A stretch of DNA of 39,174 nt. Source: Nitrospira sp. CG24D (lineage in GTDB: Bacteria; Nitrospirota; Nitrospiria; Nitrospirales; Nitrospiraceae). Position numbers and translations under genes: made by a program. Under the pieces are notes generated by a model, which made no database searches, had not been told where the DNA came from, and saw nothing but the letters and a program-made list of their open reading frames with translations. The stretch lies in contig NEWQ02000020.1 in assembly GCA_002869855.2 (NCBI GenBank), positions 1 through 39,174 on the forward strand, written 5' to 3'. This document shows positions 31,993 to 39,174 of the stretch, one piece after another (position 1 is the stretch's first letter; every line of letters starts with the position of its first letter).

Positions 31993-33084
31993 ATGAGCGT
32001 CAAATGTGGGATCGTCGGGCTGCCCAATGTGGGGAAGTCTACCTTGTTCAATGCGCTGACCAAGTCAGGCATCGCGGCGGAGAACTATCCATTCTGCACA
32101 ATCGAGCCGAACATCGGCATCGTGGAAGTGCCGGACACGCGCATGCAGGCACTGGCCGACATCGTCAAACCACAGCGGATGCAATATGCCACGACCGAGT
32201 TTGTGGATATCGCCGGACTGGTGGCCGGAGCCTCGAAAGGCGAAGGGTTGGGCAACCAATTCCTCGCGACGATTCGCGAGACCGACGGGATCGTAAACGT
32301 GGTGCGCTGCTTCGAGGACGACAATGTCATTCACGTGTCCGGCAAAGTCGATCCATTGTCCGACATCGGGACGATTATCACTGAGCTGGCTCTCGCCGAC
32401 CTCACCACCGTGGAAAAAGCTCAGGAGAAAAATCTGAAAGCGGTGCGCGCCGGAGAAAAAGACGCCGCAAAGCTGGGCGAGCTGATGGTCCAGGTCGCCG
32501 CCTGCCTGAATGAAGGCAAACCCGCGCGCACAATGAAACTAGACCCGGCGCAACGCGCCTTATTGAAGCCGCTCTGCCTGCTCACGATGAAGCCGGTGAT
32601 GTACGTAGCCAATGTTTCGGAAAAGGGCTTCACGAACAATCCCCTGCTGACCCGCGTGGAAGAATATGCTGCGAAAGAAGGGGCGCCGGTCGTGGCCATT
32701 TGCGCCGCGCTGGAATCGGAAATCGCCGTGCTCTCGGATGAAGAGAAGAAAGAGTTTCTCGCCGACACCGGCATGACGGAACCGGGTCTCAACCGCCTGA
32801 TTCGCGCCGCCTATCAGCTATTGGGATTACAGACCTACTTTACGGCAGGCGTGAAGGAAGTGCGCGCCTGGACCGTTCATATCGGCGATACCGCCCCGCA
32901 GGCGGCCGGTGTCATCCACGGTGACTTTGAGAAAGGCTTTATTCGCGCCGAGGTGATCAGTTACGACGACTACATCGCCTGCAAAGGCGAAGCGGGCGCG
33001 AAAGAAAAAGGCAAGATGCGGCTGGAAGGCAAGGAGTACGTCGTCCAAAACGGCGATGTCATGCACTTCCGGTTCAATGTCTAG
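31993..33084 (+). CDS. ychF: Ribosome-associated ATPase YchF (Obg family)
   Basis: 363 residues, the standard length. G1 motif GLPNVGKST (residues 9-17), switch [12 protein letters not shown]3 DIAGL, and the G4 position reads NVSE (in YVANVSE) instead of NKxD, which is the change that makes YchF prefer ATP over GTP. A coiled-coil insertion follows the G3 region, and the C-terminal TGS-like domain ([40 protein letters not shown]) is complete. It binds the 70S ribosome and responds to redox state. Start ATG has AAGGGG upstream. Two small genes follow in the same direction. Confidence 0.96.
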   Translation: MSVKCGIVGLPNVGKSTLFNALTKSGIAAENYPFCTIEPNIGIVEVPDTRMQALADIVKPQRMQYATTEFVDIAGLVAGASKGEGLGNQFLATIRETDGIVNVVRCFEDDNVIHVSGKVDPLSDIGTIITELALADLTTVEKAQEKNLKAVRAGEKDAAKLGELMVQVAACLNEGKPARTMKLDPAQRALLKPLCLLTMKPVMYVANVSEKGFTNNPLLTRVEEYAAKEGAPVVAICAALESEIAVLSDEEKKEFLADTGMTEPGLNRLIRAAYQLLGLQTYFTAGVKEVRAWTVHIGDTAPQAAGVIHGDFEKGFIRAEVISYDDYIACKGEAGAKEKGKMRLEGKEYVVQNGDVMHFRFNV

Positions 33085-33092
33085 CCCCGACC

Positions 33093-33323
33093 ATGGATCA
33101 GCCGCCGCCCAAGTCTCATCCGCGCGATCCCTTGCACGGGATCACGCTGGAAATGATCGTCACCCAGCTGGTCGAACGTCATGGGTGGGAAGAATTGGGC
33201 CGGCGGCTTCCCGTGCGCTGCTTCCTCAACAACCCCAGCATCAAATCCAGCCTCACGTTTCTTCGCAAGACACCCTGGGCACGCGAGCGGCTTGAACTGA
33301 TGTACATCGTAGAGCGGACATGA
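33093..33323 (+). CDS. VF530-family DNA-binding protein (DUF2132)
   Basis: 76 residues, 8 bp after the stop of ychF, so probably in the same operon. The family core is clear: [33 protein letters not shown], then [26 protein letters not shown]. The structure of the Vibrio fischeri member is a small helical protein reported to bind DNA. No individual function is known. No separate ribosome site is seen, which fits translation coupled to ychF. Confidence 0.9.
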   Translation: MDQPPPKSHPRDPLHGITLEMIVTQLVERHGWEELGRRLPVRCFLNNPSIKSSLTFLRKTPWARERLELMYIVERT

Positions 33324-33391
33324 CCGACTCATCAAACCAGCATGCCCCGACGCTCTTCTGACACTCCGTTACCAGAAAGTACGCCGACACC

Positions 33392-33940
33392 ATGGCCCCC
33401 AATGCCACCATCTTCAAAGCCACCCTACACATTGCCGACATGGACCGGCACTACTATGAAGACCACACCGTCACGCTGGCGCGCCATCCGTCTGAGACCG
33501 ACGAGCGTATGATGGTGAGACTGCTGGCCTTCGCGCGACACGCACACGACACCCTCCTGTTCGGCCGCGGCATCGGTACGGAAGGTGAGCCAGCGCTGTG
33601 GCAAAAAGATCTCACCGGTGCAATCGATCTCTGGATCGAGGTCGGTGAGCCCGATGAAAAGGTGATACGACAAGCCTGCGGTCGCTCAACACGGGTCGTC
33701 GTCTACTCCTATGGTGGAAGAGGAGCCGATCGGTGGTGGGAAAAGACCCGCACCGCCCTTTCTCGTTGCACGAATTTGACCGTGATCAACATCCCCCAGG
33801 ACGAAAGCCGCGCATTGGCTCAACTGGCACAACGGAGCATGGATCTCCATTGTTCCATCCAAGACGGACAGATCTTGATTGGCGATGGCACCACTGCCGT
33901 ACAAATCGAGTTCGCCACCATACATCCAACCGCCATCTGA
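33392..33940 (+). CDS. yaeQ: YaeQ family protein
   Basis: 182 residues, full length for YaeQ. The N-terminus ATIFKATLHIADMDRHYYEDHTVTLARHPSETDERMMVRLLAFA is highly characteristic. The fold is a variant PD-(D/E)xK nuclease; the pieces seen here are the Asp/Glu in GAIDLWIEVGEPDE and the following strand with VVVYSYG. E. coli YaeQ can compensate for loss of the antiterminator RfaH when overproduced, but the mechanism is open. It lies 68 bp after the VF530 gene and may share its transcript. Ribosome site weak. Confidence 0.92.
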   Translation: MAPNATIFKATLHIADMDRHYYEDHTVTLARHPSETDERMMVRLLAFARHAHDTLLFGRGIGTEGEPALWQKDLTGAIDLWIEVGEPDEKVIRQACGRSTRVVVYSYGGRGADRWWEKTRTALSRCTNLTVINIPQDESRALAQLAQRSMDLHCSIQDGQILIGDGTTAVQIEFATIHPTAI

Positions 33941-33960
33941 CCCAGCTGAATAGCGTTTAG

Positions 33961-33972
33961 GCTAAGCTTAGC
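33961..33972. repeat. 12-bp perfect palindrome after yaeQ
   Basis: GCTAAGCTTAGC, 20 bp past the yaeQ stop. It has no loop and no T run, so it is not a standard terminator; a protein-binding site is possible, chance is not excluded. Confidence 0.3.
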
Positions 33973-34109
33973 GCAGCACACACCACCTGCCCCCGGTCCG
34001 CCACGATTATCTTCGTCCGTATGCCTAAAACAGAACTACGGCCACCCGGCCCTAGGCTCCATCCTCCGTACCCAGCTACACTATCGTCCTATTATTCTGG
34101 AGGTCAGTG

Positions 34110-34295
34110 ATGAAGACTACGGAGGCCGGTTCTTCGTCTAGTAAACACGAACCGCCAGTCAATCCCTCCTGCACGCACAGCCGCATGGTCGAGGATGAAC
34201 GGATGTCTGATGGAAAGAAATCCGGTCGGCTGGTCTGCATGGAATGCGGCACCGTGCTCCCTACTGCGGCTCCACCGAATACCTCGCCGGACTAG
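34110..34295 (+). CDS. Small protein with one CxxC pair, unknown function
   Basis: 61 residues from the ATG at 34110 (GGAGG site). The N-terminal half is Ser/Pro/Glu-rich. The C-terminal half reads GRLVCMECGTVLPTAAPPN, half of a zinc-ribbon-like knuckle; the second pair may come from Cys22 and His24 in SCTHSR, which would be an incomplete site. It could be a small zinc-binding protein. No family recognised and no clear operon partner. Confidence 0.5.
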   Translation: MKTTEAGSSSSKHEPPVNPSCTHSRMVEDERMSDGKKSGRLVCMECGTVLPTAAPPNTSPD

Positions 34296-34427
34296 TACGG
34301 GCTGCTCCCGCTCTCAGGCTCATCTCATTCACTCCGTGGCGGGGAGGGTCAGCAGAGGCACACGCCCCTTTCACTCGCAGAGTTTTCCTAGGCCTCAGGT
34401 CGCACGCATGATAGGCTTTCCCCCACA

Positions 34428-35414
34428 ATGCGTACCCGAATCCATTGGCTCGCTCTCCCCCTCGCCCTAGCAGTTTTCCTTCTTCCTGACAGAGGAATCG
34501 CCGCCTCGTCAGCCTACGTTCAAACCACAGAAGGGCTTGACCTGAATCGGGTACGGTTTGCCATCTCCGCACCGCCGGAATTGACCTCTCAGTTAGTCCA
34601 GCGTGTCACAGCGCTCTTTGCCGAGGCCGGTCTTCCTCCCCTCCGATCAGATACCCCACCCATACCATTTATCGCTACGCTCACACTGACACTCGACCCT
34701 CAGCCTCTGTCCGATGTCTGTCCCGGACATGTCCTCTACTCTCCTTCTCTCGCACTCACTGAGCCGGTCATCATCCCGAGAAACTCGACCGTCATCAACG
34801 ATATCACCTGGCTCGCCCACACAGGTGCTCAGGTACGGAGGTTCGTCACGATCACCGACCTTGAGCATGACCTTGAAGAGTTCATGTACCAGTTCATCGC
34901 AGACTACCGTGCGGCAAACGCAGGATCACGTTCCTCAATACCCGGAACCGCCCCCGCAGCCCCGCAGCCAGATACCTCACATCCAGACTCTGCCCTAACG
35001 GCTCAGGAGCCCCTTCACAGCGACTCCACATTGAAAGCACTACGCATCGATCAGCTTCAGATCTCCGTATCGGCCGGGCGATTCAGCCATGCGCTCACAG
35101 CCCGCGCCCTGCAACAATTCAACCATGCAGGACTCGCCCTCTCCCCCGGCCAGCATCACAATGGCCGACTCACACTCGGCGTGGAACTAATCCAACAGCC
35201 TCTGGAAGACCGATGCCCAGGGAAAATCCTCTATGAGTCCGGCCTCTACCTCGTCGAACAGATTCAACCCACACGCAACCCGCGAGTATCGATCTGGAGC
35301 GACACCTGGCTACGCGAGACGACGCTGGTCGTCGCACCGCGAACGCAAGCACAACTCGAGTCCAACCAGGATGCCTTACTCCGACAGTTCATCGACTCCC
35401 TGAGGACACACTGA
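34428..35414 (+). CDS. Secreted protein made of two copies of one unknown domain
   Basis: 328 residues with a signal peptide (cleavage near residue 25, GIAASS). Residues ~36-165 and ~206-325 are two versions of the same domain. The shared core is QPLxDxCPGxxLYxSxLxLxE (CPG at 98-100 and 263-265), then RNxxV...DxTWL, and both end in a helix with xxFIxxxR (MYQFIADYR and LRQFIDSLR). A Pro/Ala/Ser/His linker separates them. Each domain has one Cys, in CPG. It is probably periplasmic or on the surface. I do not know the family. The ribosome site is weak, but coding character is strong. Confidence 0.75.
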   Translation: MRTRIHWLALPLALAVFLLPDRGIAASSAYVQTTEGLDLNRVRFAISAPPELTSQLVQRVTALFAEAGLPPLRSDTPPIPFIATLTLTLDPQPLSDVCPGHVLYSPSLALTEPVIIPRNSTVINDITWLAHTGAQVRRFVTITDLEHDLEEFMYQFIADYRAANAGSRSSIPGTAPAAPQPDTSHPDSALTAQEPLHSDSTLKALRIDQLQISVSAGRFSHALTARALQQFNHAGLALSPGQHHNGRLTLGVELIQQPLEDRCPGKILYESGLYLVEQIQPTRNPRVSIWSDTWLRETTLVVAPRTQAQLESNQDALLRQFIDSLRTH

Positions 35415-35526
35415 CCACGGTGAGGTCCTTCCATTGCTTCCACCGCAACCGGGATTTACAATTCCACGCTTGACCCTCCGCCGACGCGTGCCGCGCTGAC
35501 GAAGGCCCACTGGTGGAGTTGAATCA

Positions 35527-35916
35527 ATGAAAGAAAAGAAACGCATTCCCACGGATGGCGAGCCGATCCAATGGAAGAGTCCGTTTGCAGGGTTGGGGAA
35601 GATCACGATCCCACCGGCCACGACGGAGCAACCGGCAGCAACTCACACGCCGCCTCCGGCATCGAAGAAACACCGCGGCCGGGTGGACATCATCAGACAG
35701 ACCGCTCATCGAGGGGGAAAGACAGTCACCGTGGTGACAGGTTTTGTCGGAATCAGCCAGGCTGAAAAAGAACGGCTCGCAAAGAGCATACAGACAGCCT
35801 GTGGAGCCGGGGGGACAGTCAAAGAGGGACGGATCGAGATTCAGGGTGACCGGCGAGAGCTAATCGCACGCATATTAACGGACGCCGGATTTCGCCCGGT
35901 ATTTGCCGGCGGCTGA
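35527..35916 (+). CDS. yciH: SUI1/eIF1-like translation factor (YciH family)
   Basis: 129 residues, ATG at 35527 (GGAG site). The C-terminal ~80 residues form the SUI1 domain: VDIIRQTAHRGGKTVTVVTGFVG, then LAKSIQTACGAGGTVKEGRIEIQGDRRELIARILTDAGF, with the conserved C-G-x-G-G-T-V-K and I-x-x-Q-G-D motifs. In bacteria YciH-type proteins resemble the initiation factor eIF1 and may affect start-site selection under stress. The first ~50 residues (including WKSPFAGLGKI and a Pro/Thr/Ala linker) are variable. It stands alone. Confidence 0.9.
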   Translation: MKEKKRIPTDGEPIQWKSPFAGLGKITIPPATTEQPAATHTPPPASKKHRGRVDIIRQTAHRGGKTVTVVTGFVGISQAEKERLAKSIQTACGAGGTVKEGRIEIQGDRRELIARILTDAGFRPVFAGG

Positions 35917-35964
35917 ACAGCATCCTCCCCTCGACCGTTCCCCATAGGAAAGCACCCCACACTC

Positions 35965-36216
35965 TCAGAGAGAAACGCTCACCGTGGGCGACACCCGCTC
36001 CAGCACATGTTGCGGAAGAAATGCCGTCAGATCCTGCGGTTGCATGGCGGACAAGAGTCGCTCAATCCGCTGTTCGTTGGTTCCACCCATAGGCATATCG
36101 GCAGCCATCAACGCGTCCATCAATTCACGCGAGGTCAGCTGACAGAGAAACTCCGGTGCCCGATGATTCAGATGCCTCTGTTGAAAACCATTCTGTCCAG
36201 CGATCTCCACGTCCAT
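35965..36216 (-). CDS. Small protein with a SAP-like helix-extended-helix
   Basis: 83 residues, ATG at 36216 with an AGGGGG site. The stretch LTSRELMDALMAADMPMGGTNEQRIERLLSAM follows the SAP pattern (S-x-E-L-x-x-x-L...G-T/K-x-x-x-R-I-x-R-L), which binds nucleic acid in other proteins. The rest is not recognised. It is convergent with the SUI1 gene (48 bp apart). Coding is likely from the ribosome site and composition; function is open. Confidence 0.6.
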   Translation of the reverse strand: MDVEIAGQNGFQQRHLNHRAPEFLCQLTSRELMDALMAADMPMGGTNEQRIERLLSAMQPQDLTAFLPQHVLERVSPTVSVSL

Positions 36217-36388
36217 ATTGAGCCCCCTTCGTATTGTCTATAATCCACCAATAACCGCCAACAATGAAAGAATACCGAACCGACTGGATTTGCGCATTCC
36301 CCAGTATGGTTACCACGAAGGGGGGGTACGGCCGTATCACCAGCGCTTTACGGTTCAATCTCCCTGTGCTTTCAGCCTCTTCCATAGG

Positions 36389-36418
36389 TAGACATTTCTA
36401 CCGTGCTTCGGCTATCAT
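36389..36418 (+). promoter_or_regulatory. Possible promoter of the CAU tRNA gene
   Basis: TAGACA (36389-36394), an 18-nt spacer and TATCAT (36413-36418). Each hexamer matches consensus at five of six positions. The TSS would be near 36425, about 27 nt before the mature tRNA. Confidence 0.45.
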
Positions 36419-36451
36419 CCCTCCGCATTTCTTCAGCAAATACAATCCAGT

Positions 36452-36527
36452 GGCGGTGTAGCTCAGTTGGTAGAGCAGCGGACTCATAAGCCGCGGGTCT
36501 CCCGTTCAATCCGGGACACCGCCACCA
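36452..36527 (+). tRNA. tRNA with CAU anticodon (elongator Met or Ile2)
   Basis: A 76-nt cloverleaf with encoded CCA. Acceptor stem GGCGGTG/CACCGCC (7 bp), D arm GCTC/GAGC, T arm TCCCG-TTCAATC-CGGGA (5 bp). The anticodon loop is CTCATAA, anticodon CAU at its centre. The anticodon stem GCGGA/GCCGC has one A-G mismatch next to the loop. CAU can be initiator Met, elongator Met or Ile2 (lysidine-modified); initiator is excluded because the acceptor starts with a G-C pair and the anticodon stem lacks the three G-C pairs next to the loop. Met versus Ile2 cannot be told by eye. Confidence 0.93.
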
Positions 36528-37459
36528 ATCCCCCCCTTCAATCCAGCAAGATTCCGCAATAAGTGTGCACTTTCGTCTTTACACATCGAAATGCCTATGC
36601 CTACCATCGCCCAGACGGCCCTAGTTACACAGCCACCACGCCGAAGCGTCGTGCGCTGCTTAACAGTGAAGCCGAGGCGGAAGCAGCGGGGTTTCACAGA
36701 CCTGGGAATTTGCCCTCAGCAATCTGATGTCAGCGAGTCTACTGCAAAGTAAAATGCTTATCTAGGCTCAGCACCAGAATGGTTTGTCCAAATTTGCTCG
36801 TTTCACTTTATTGAAAGGGCGACTTGAGTGATCTTCCACTGCGCGCGTCCAACGAGGGACTTCTGAGGCCGTATTATACGGAGCACGAACAAGCCTCCTC
36901 CAGTGTGCACCTCAAGCCTTCGTGTTTTAGTCGTGCCCCTTTCTGACTTGAAGAAAATGTTCGAATACTCTGAAAAGTAAGGGCGAAGTCGAGATCGTGT
37001 TCAAACACGGGTTCAAACTACGGCTACTTTGTATTGAACATGAAGTGTCTGACTTCAACGCCCAGACTTGTCGGTACCGGGAACCCAGGGCTCAGGAAAC
37101 CATGTTTACTATCCTCATTCAGCATATTCAGATTCACTTGAAGGGTTGGCTCCTGTCGTGAACATGTAGGACCAGTGCGATGTGCTTACACTGTAGATGA
37201 TATCCAGAAGCAGACATCGAGAAATTGGTACCCATTCCGTCCGCCTGTGATACCCTTGAACGAGTCGAAAGGGAAACCGCCAGAAGACAAGAGTGAGTCT
37301 TGGATAGTTCGCAATATATCCCCGTAGTCCAATAAAAAAGCAACGATTGCCGACATGGTTGAGGGCGAGCCGAAATTAAGGCTCTCCTCAATGGCAAGAG
37401 ACAAGTTGGCAAGCCTTGGGGAAGAAGGGCCTGCTGGCCGAAAGGGAAGAATTAAGCCA
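36528..37459. other. 930-bp gene-poor, AT-richer region
   Basis: Between the tRNA and the PilZ gene I find no convincing gene. The base composition is visibly more AT-rich than in the flanking genes. A minus-strand frame (37186-37356, ATG; or TTG at 37404) encodes an up to 72-residue protein-like sequence, but without a ribosome site. Past insertion or decay next to the tRNA is possible; no integrase or attachment repeat is visible. Confidence 0.4.
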
Positions 37460-38044
37460 ATGGGAAAGACTCTTGAGTATCAGGGGTACATAATCCAGTC
37501 CTCTCCGCAACAGCTGGCACACGGGGAGAAGTGGCAGCTGCGCATCTTTATCTCCCTGGACAATCACCGAGGCGTCAAGACTCGCGAATTCTCCGCCGAT
37601 GTCTTATATGAGACGGAGCAGGAGGCCGACATCCACGGAATTGCCTTTGGTCAACGTCTGATTGATGGAAAAATTGAAGGTCAGTCCGTTATGGGTATGA
37701 AGACGGTCGATCGCCGAGCGACGCCGCGGCTTCGTGTGCAATTCCGTACTACGTTTTCGAGTTCCATGAATAAGGAAGGAATGGGAGTCATGCTTGATCT
37801 GTCTTCGGGCGGATGTCGCGTCGAGAGTCCTGTTCCCGTGGAACCGGGCGTATTGTTGGAGTTGCGCATCTATGCGCCAAACGTGGAATGGCCGCTCATG
37901 ATTGAAGCGGCAAACGTGCAGTGGGTAAGCGGTCTGACATTCGGGCTGGCCTTCTTTCGGATCACAGAGGCTGAGCAAGAGCGTTTGGGGCAGGTAATAG
38001 AGGATCTGACTGAGAGCGGTGAGGAGGGCGACCACTCAGTCTAA
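37460..38044 (+). CDS. PilZ-domain protein
   Basis: 194 residues from the ATG at 37460; the frame is open upstream to 37355, but the MGKTLEYQGYIIQSSPQQL start fits better. The N-terminal ~85 residues are an unknown domain. The PilZ domain follows: VDRRATPRLRVQFRTTFSS (the RxxxR motif that binds the phosphates of c-di-GMP), then MLDLSSGGCRVESPVPVEPG (D/N-x-S-x-x-G). Both motifs are intact, so c-di-GMP binding is expected. Typical outputs are motility, exopolysaccharide or biofilm control. No diguanylate cyclase is nearby. Confidence 0.85.
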   Translation: MGKTLEYQGYIIQSSPQQLAHGEKWQLRIFISLDNHRGVKTREFSADVLYETEQEADIHGIAFGQRLIDGKIEGQSVMGMKTVDRRATPRLRVQFRTTFSSSMNKEGMGVMLDLSSGGCRVESPVPVEPGVLLELRIYAPNVEWPLMIEAANVQWVSGLTFGLAFFRITEAEQERLGQVIEDLTESGEEGDHSV

Positions 38045-38550
38045 TTGCTGGTCAAGGTGCCGTGAGCCGAGAAGAATTCCAACGGTCAGGGGGAAAGAAA
38101 CGTGGAATGTGTTTCGACGCAATTGGGCTTCCCGTCCGCCTGTCCGGTAGGGGTTCAGGCCCGACGCGCTAGTCGTTTCCACCGCAACCGAACCGATTTT
38201 ATCCCGCTGTCCATAGCCTGTTTTGGTCATAAACACATCGATCCCCGCCTAGACCTCGCCGAGTGTCCGTCCCTGTAAGTGATCGTGCGGCCGATGGACA
38301 TAATGACATTGGTGACGAAACGATACGCTCTTACGTTTGCGTGCATAGAATGGTTGCTGAACTATCTGTACTCGAGGAAGTCGGAGTGCCTCTTAAAATC
38401 TTGCGAAAGGTCGCCATGGAAAGCCAGTTGTATCGAAGGGGGTCTCGCGTAACACCGCAATGATGGGATCGACGAGAGGACAATCAATAGGTGGGACTAT
38501 TTTGAAGGTCTCTTTGCTCTGAAGCGGTGACGACGATGACGAGTCGAGCG
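38045..38550. other. 506-bp stretch without a convincing gene
   Basis: It lies between the PilZ gene and the right-edge pair. A minus-strand frame (38036-38236) contains a protein-like piece (MTKTGYGQRDKIGSVAVETT) but overlaps the end of the PilZ gene and lacks a ribosome site; possibly a gene remnant. Nothing else seen. Confidence 0.4.
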
Positions 38551-38940
38551 CTAGTCCTTCGCTCGTCGTGTGAGCTCTTCGAGCGCCTGACGCACGAGAT
38601 GCGTATACGTCGGGAGATGGGAATAGATGGAATCGGTGGTCGCTTCGTTATAGGTATGGCTGGTGAGATTGCGGTCCTCCAACATACGGAACCACTCCGA
38701 ACTTTCTTGAATCACGCCCAACTGAAATGCGAGCCGTATACTATCGCGGGGCGAAAAGGCTTCGAGCCCTGACTCTTCCGCGTACGCCTTCAAACTTTTC
38801 CAAAATAACTCGAAGGTAAATTCAAACCGGTGAATGGACGAGTCACGGACAAATTCGTTGACCGGTTGGGCCAACGCGAGGTCTAGGCGCGAGAGCGCCG
38901 TGTTCAGAAGCCTGAGCAGGTTACGCAGCTTGTCGCTCAT
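38551..38940 (-). CDS. HI0074-family nucleotidyltransferase substrate-binding (HEPN-like) protein
   Basis: 129 residues from the ATG at 38940. All-helical. The characteristic region FEFTFELFWKSLKAYAEESG is followed by SPRDSIRLAFQLGVIQESSEWFRMLEDRNLTSHTYNE, which holds the HEPN-type R-x4-H motif (RNLTSH). It overlaps the nucleotidyltransferase gene by 20 bp. In such pairs (HI0073/HI0074; related MntA/HepT) the HEPN partner is usually an RNase toxin whose action is blocked by AMP-adding activity of the nucleotidyltransferase. Whether this pair is a toxin-antitoxin system or a small enzyme complex is not settled by sequence. Confidence 0.88.
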   Translation of the reverse strand: MSDKLRNLLRLLNTALSRLDLALAQPVNEFVRDSSIHRFEFTFELFWKSLKAYAEESGLEAFSPRDSIRLAFQLGVIQESSEWFRMLEDRNLTSHTYNEATTDSIYSHLPTYTHLVRQALEELTRRAKD

Positions 38941-39174
38941 ACAGACTCTTGATTTGCTGGAGTGCGATGGTCTTGAAGGTTCCGTCCACCGAGGAAAAAT
39001 CGACCACATCCACCCGTTGCAAGATCGGCAGATCGTCGAATGCATCACGGATCGCCGCGAGGACTTCGGGCGCGATCGGATGCCCCAGGTCGATACCCAG
39101 ATCAATATCGGAACGAGTTACCGAACGCCCAGTGGCCCGGGAGCCGAATACAAACACCTTTAGGTGCGCCTCGG
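38921..39174 (-). CDS. MNT-type nucleotidyltransferase domain protein (5' end outside window)
   Basis: The frame is open to the right edge (EAHLKVFVFGSRATGRS at the start of the visible part), so the start is missing. The catalytic signature is FGSRATGRSVTRSDIDLGID: the G-S-x10-D-x-D pattern of minimal nucleotidyltransferases, with the third acidic residue in RVDVVDFSSVD. Length (about 95-100 residues) is typical for HI0073/MntA proteins. It transfers a nucleotide, often AMP, to the partner HEPN protein. It lies first in the operon and overlaps the HI0074-type gene by 20 bp. Confidence 0.88.
   Translation of the reverse strand, partial: EAHLKVFVFGSRATGRSVTRSDIDLGIDLGHPIAPEVLAAIRDAFDDLPILQRVDVVDFSSVDGTFKTIALQQIKSLYERQAA

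Noticed and set aside
37186..37404. 72-residue minus-strand frame (TTG start, or ATG at 37356) before the PilZ gene
   Set aside because: Some hydrophobic, protein-like character, but no ribosome site and no recognisable family.
38036..38236. 66-residue minus-strand frame overlapping the PilZ gene end
   Set aside because: No ribosome site, and it overlaps a well-supported gene on the other strand; perhaps a remnant.
1..39174. CRISPR arrays, insertion sequences, prophage genes or rRNA
   Set aside because: I looked for regularly spaced repeats, transposase/integrase motifs and rRNA core sequences and found none.

Overview
The window reads as a piece of a chromosome from a high-GC Gram-negative bacterium, most likely a Nitrospira-type organism (phylum Nitrospirota). 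This is inferred from gene content: many small lipoproteins and signal-peptide proteins, a PilZ protein with a Nitrospira-like N-terminus, and a desaturase / fatty-acid methyltransferase / FAD-reductase trio that fits the methyl-branched C16 lipids known from this genus. There is no 16S gene or other marker to prove it. I see no phage, insertion sequence, integrase or CRISPR array; most genes are ordinary chromosomal ones with good Shine-Dalgarno sites.

Layout. 1-4350: end of a membrane protein, a persulfide-dioxygenase-like metallohydrolase, a cupredoxin-like lipoprotein without visible copper ligands, a small HTH protein, and threonine deaminase (ilvA). ilvA is preceded by a strong promoter, an Ile/Thr-containing 21-codon leader ORF and an intrinsic terminator, that is, an apparent transcription attenuator. 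4570-10000: envelope or polysaccharide-type genes (alkaline-phosphatase-fold protein, Gfo/Idh/MocA dehydrogenase, GT4 glycosyltransferase, membrane-anchored SGNH hydrolase). 10170-15620: a cyclase-family lipoprotein, a coiled-coil lipoprotein, a seven-repeat Ig-like lipoprotein, a periplasmic rhodanese, an unknown periplasmic protein and a DUF2630 protein. 15926-18334: one long gene that fuses a GT2 glycosyltransferase to a Wzt-like polysaccharide-export ATPase.

18742-24570: a stress/metal neighbourhood with a proline-rich secreted protein broken by a frameshift, a 46-residue metallothionein, a TPR lipoprotein, a VIT/CCC1 iron-manganese transporter, a CsbD-like protein, a tiny Lmo0937-type membrane protein, an AI-2E-type transporter and an RNase II-like protein. 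24654-28111: a three-gene lipid operon. 28757-35916: small conserved proteins (YajD-type HNH nuclease, an ABM-like protein), an outer-membrane beta-barrel, then ychF with a VF530-family gene, yaeQ, an internally duplicated secreted protein and a SUI1/YciH factor. 36452-36527: a tRNA with a CAU anticodon, followed by a gene-poor stretch, a PilZ protein and, at the right edge, a nucleotidyltransferase / HI0074-type (MNT-HEPN) pair.

The most unusual non-coding signal is an 18-bp motif ending in ATTGATCAG. It recurs at four intergenic sites (near 1280, 13548, 19976 and 20946), always in the same orientation relative to the downstream gene (cupredoxin-like lipoprotein, Ig-repeat lipoprotein, TPR lipoprotein, CsbD-like protein). 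At two of them a -10-like hexamer starts exactly 22 nt after TTGATC, which suggests an uncharacterised activator-controlled envelope/stress regulon.
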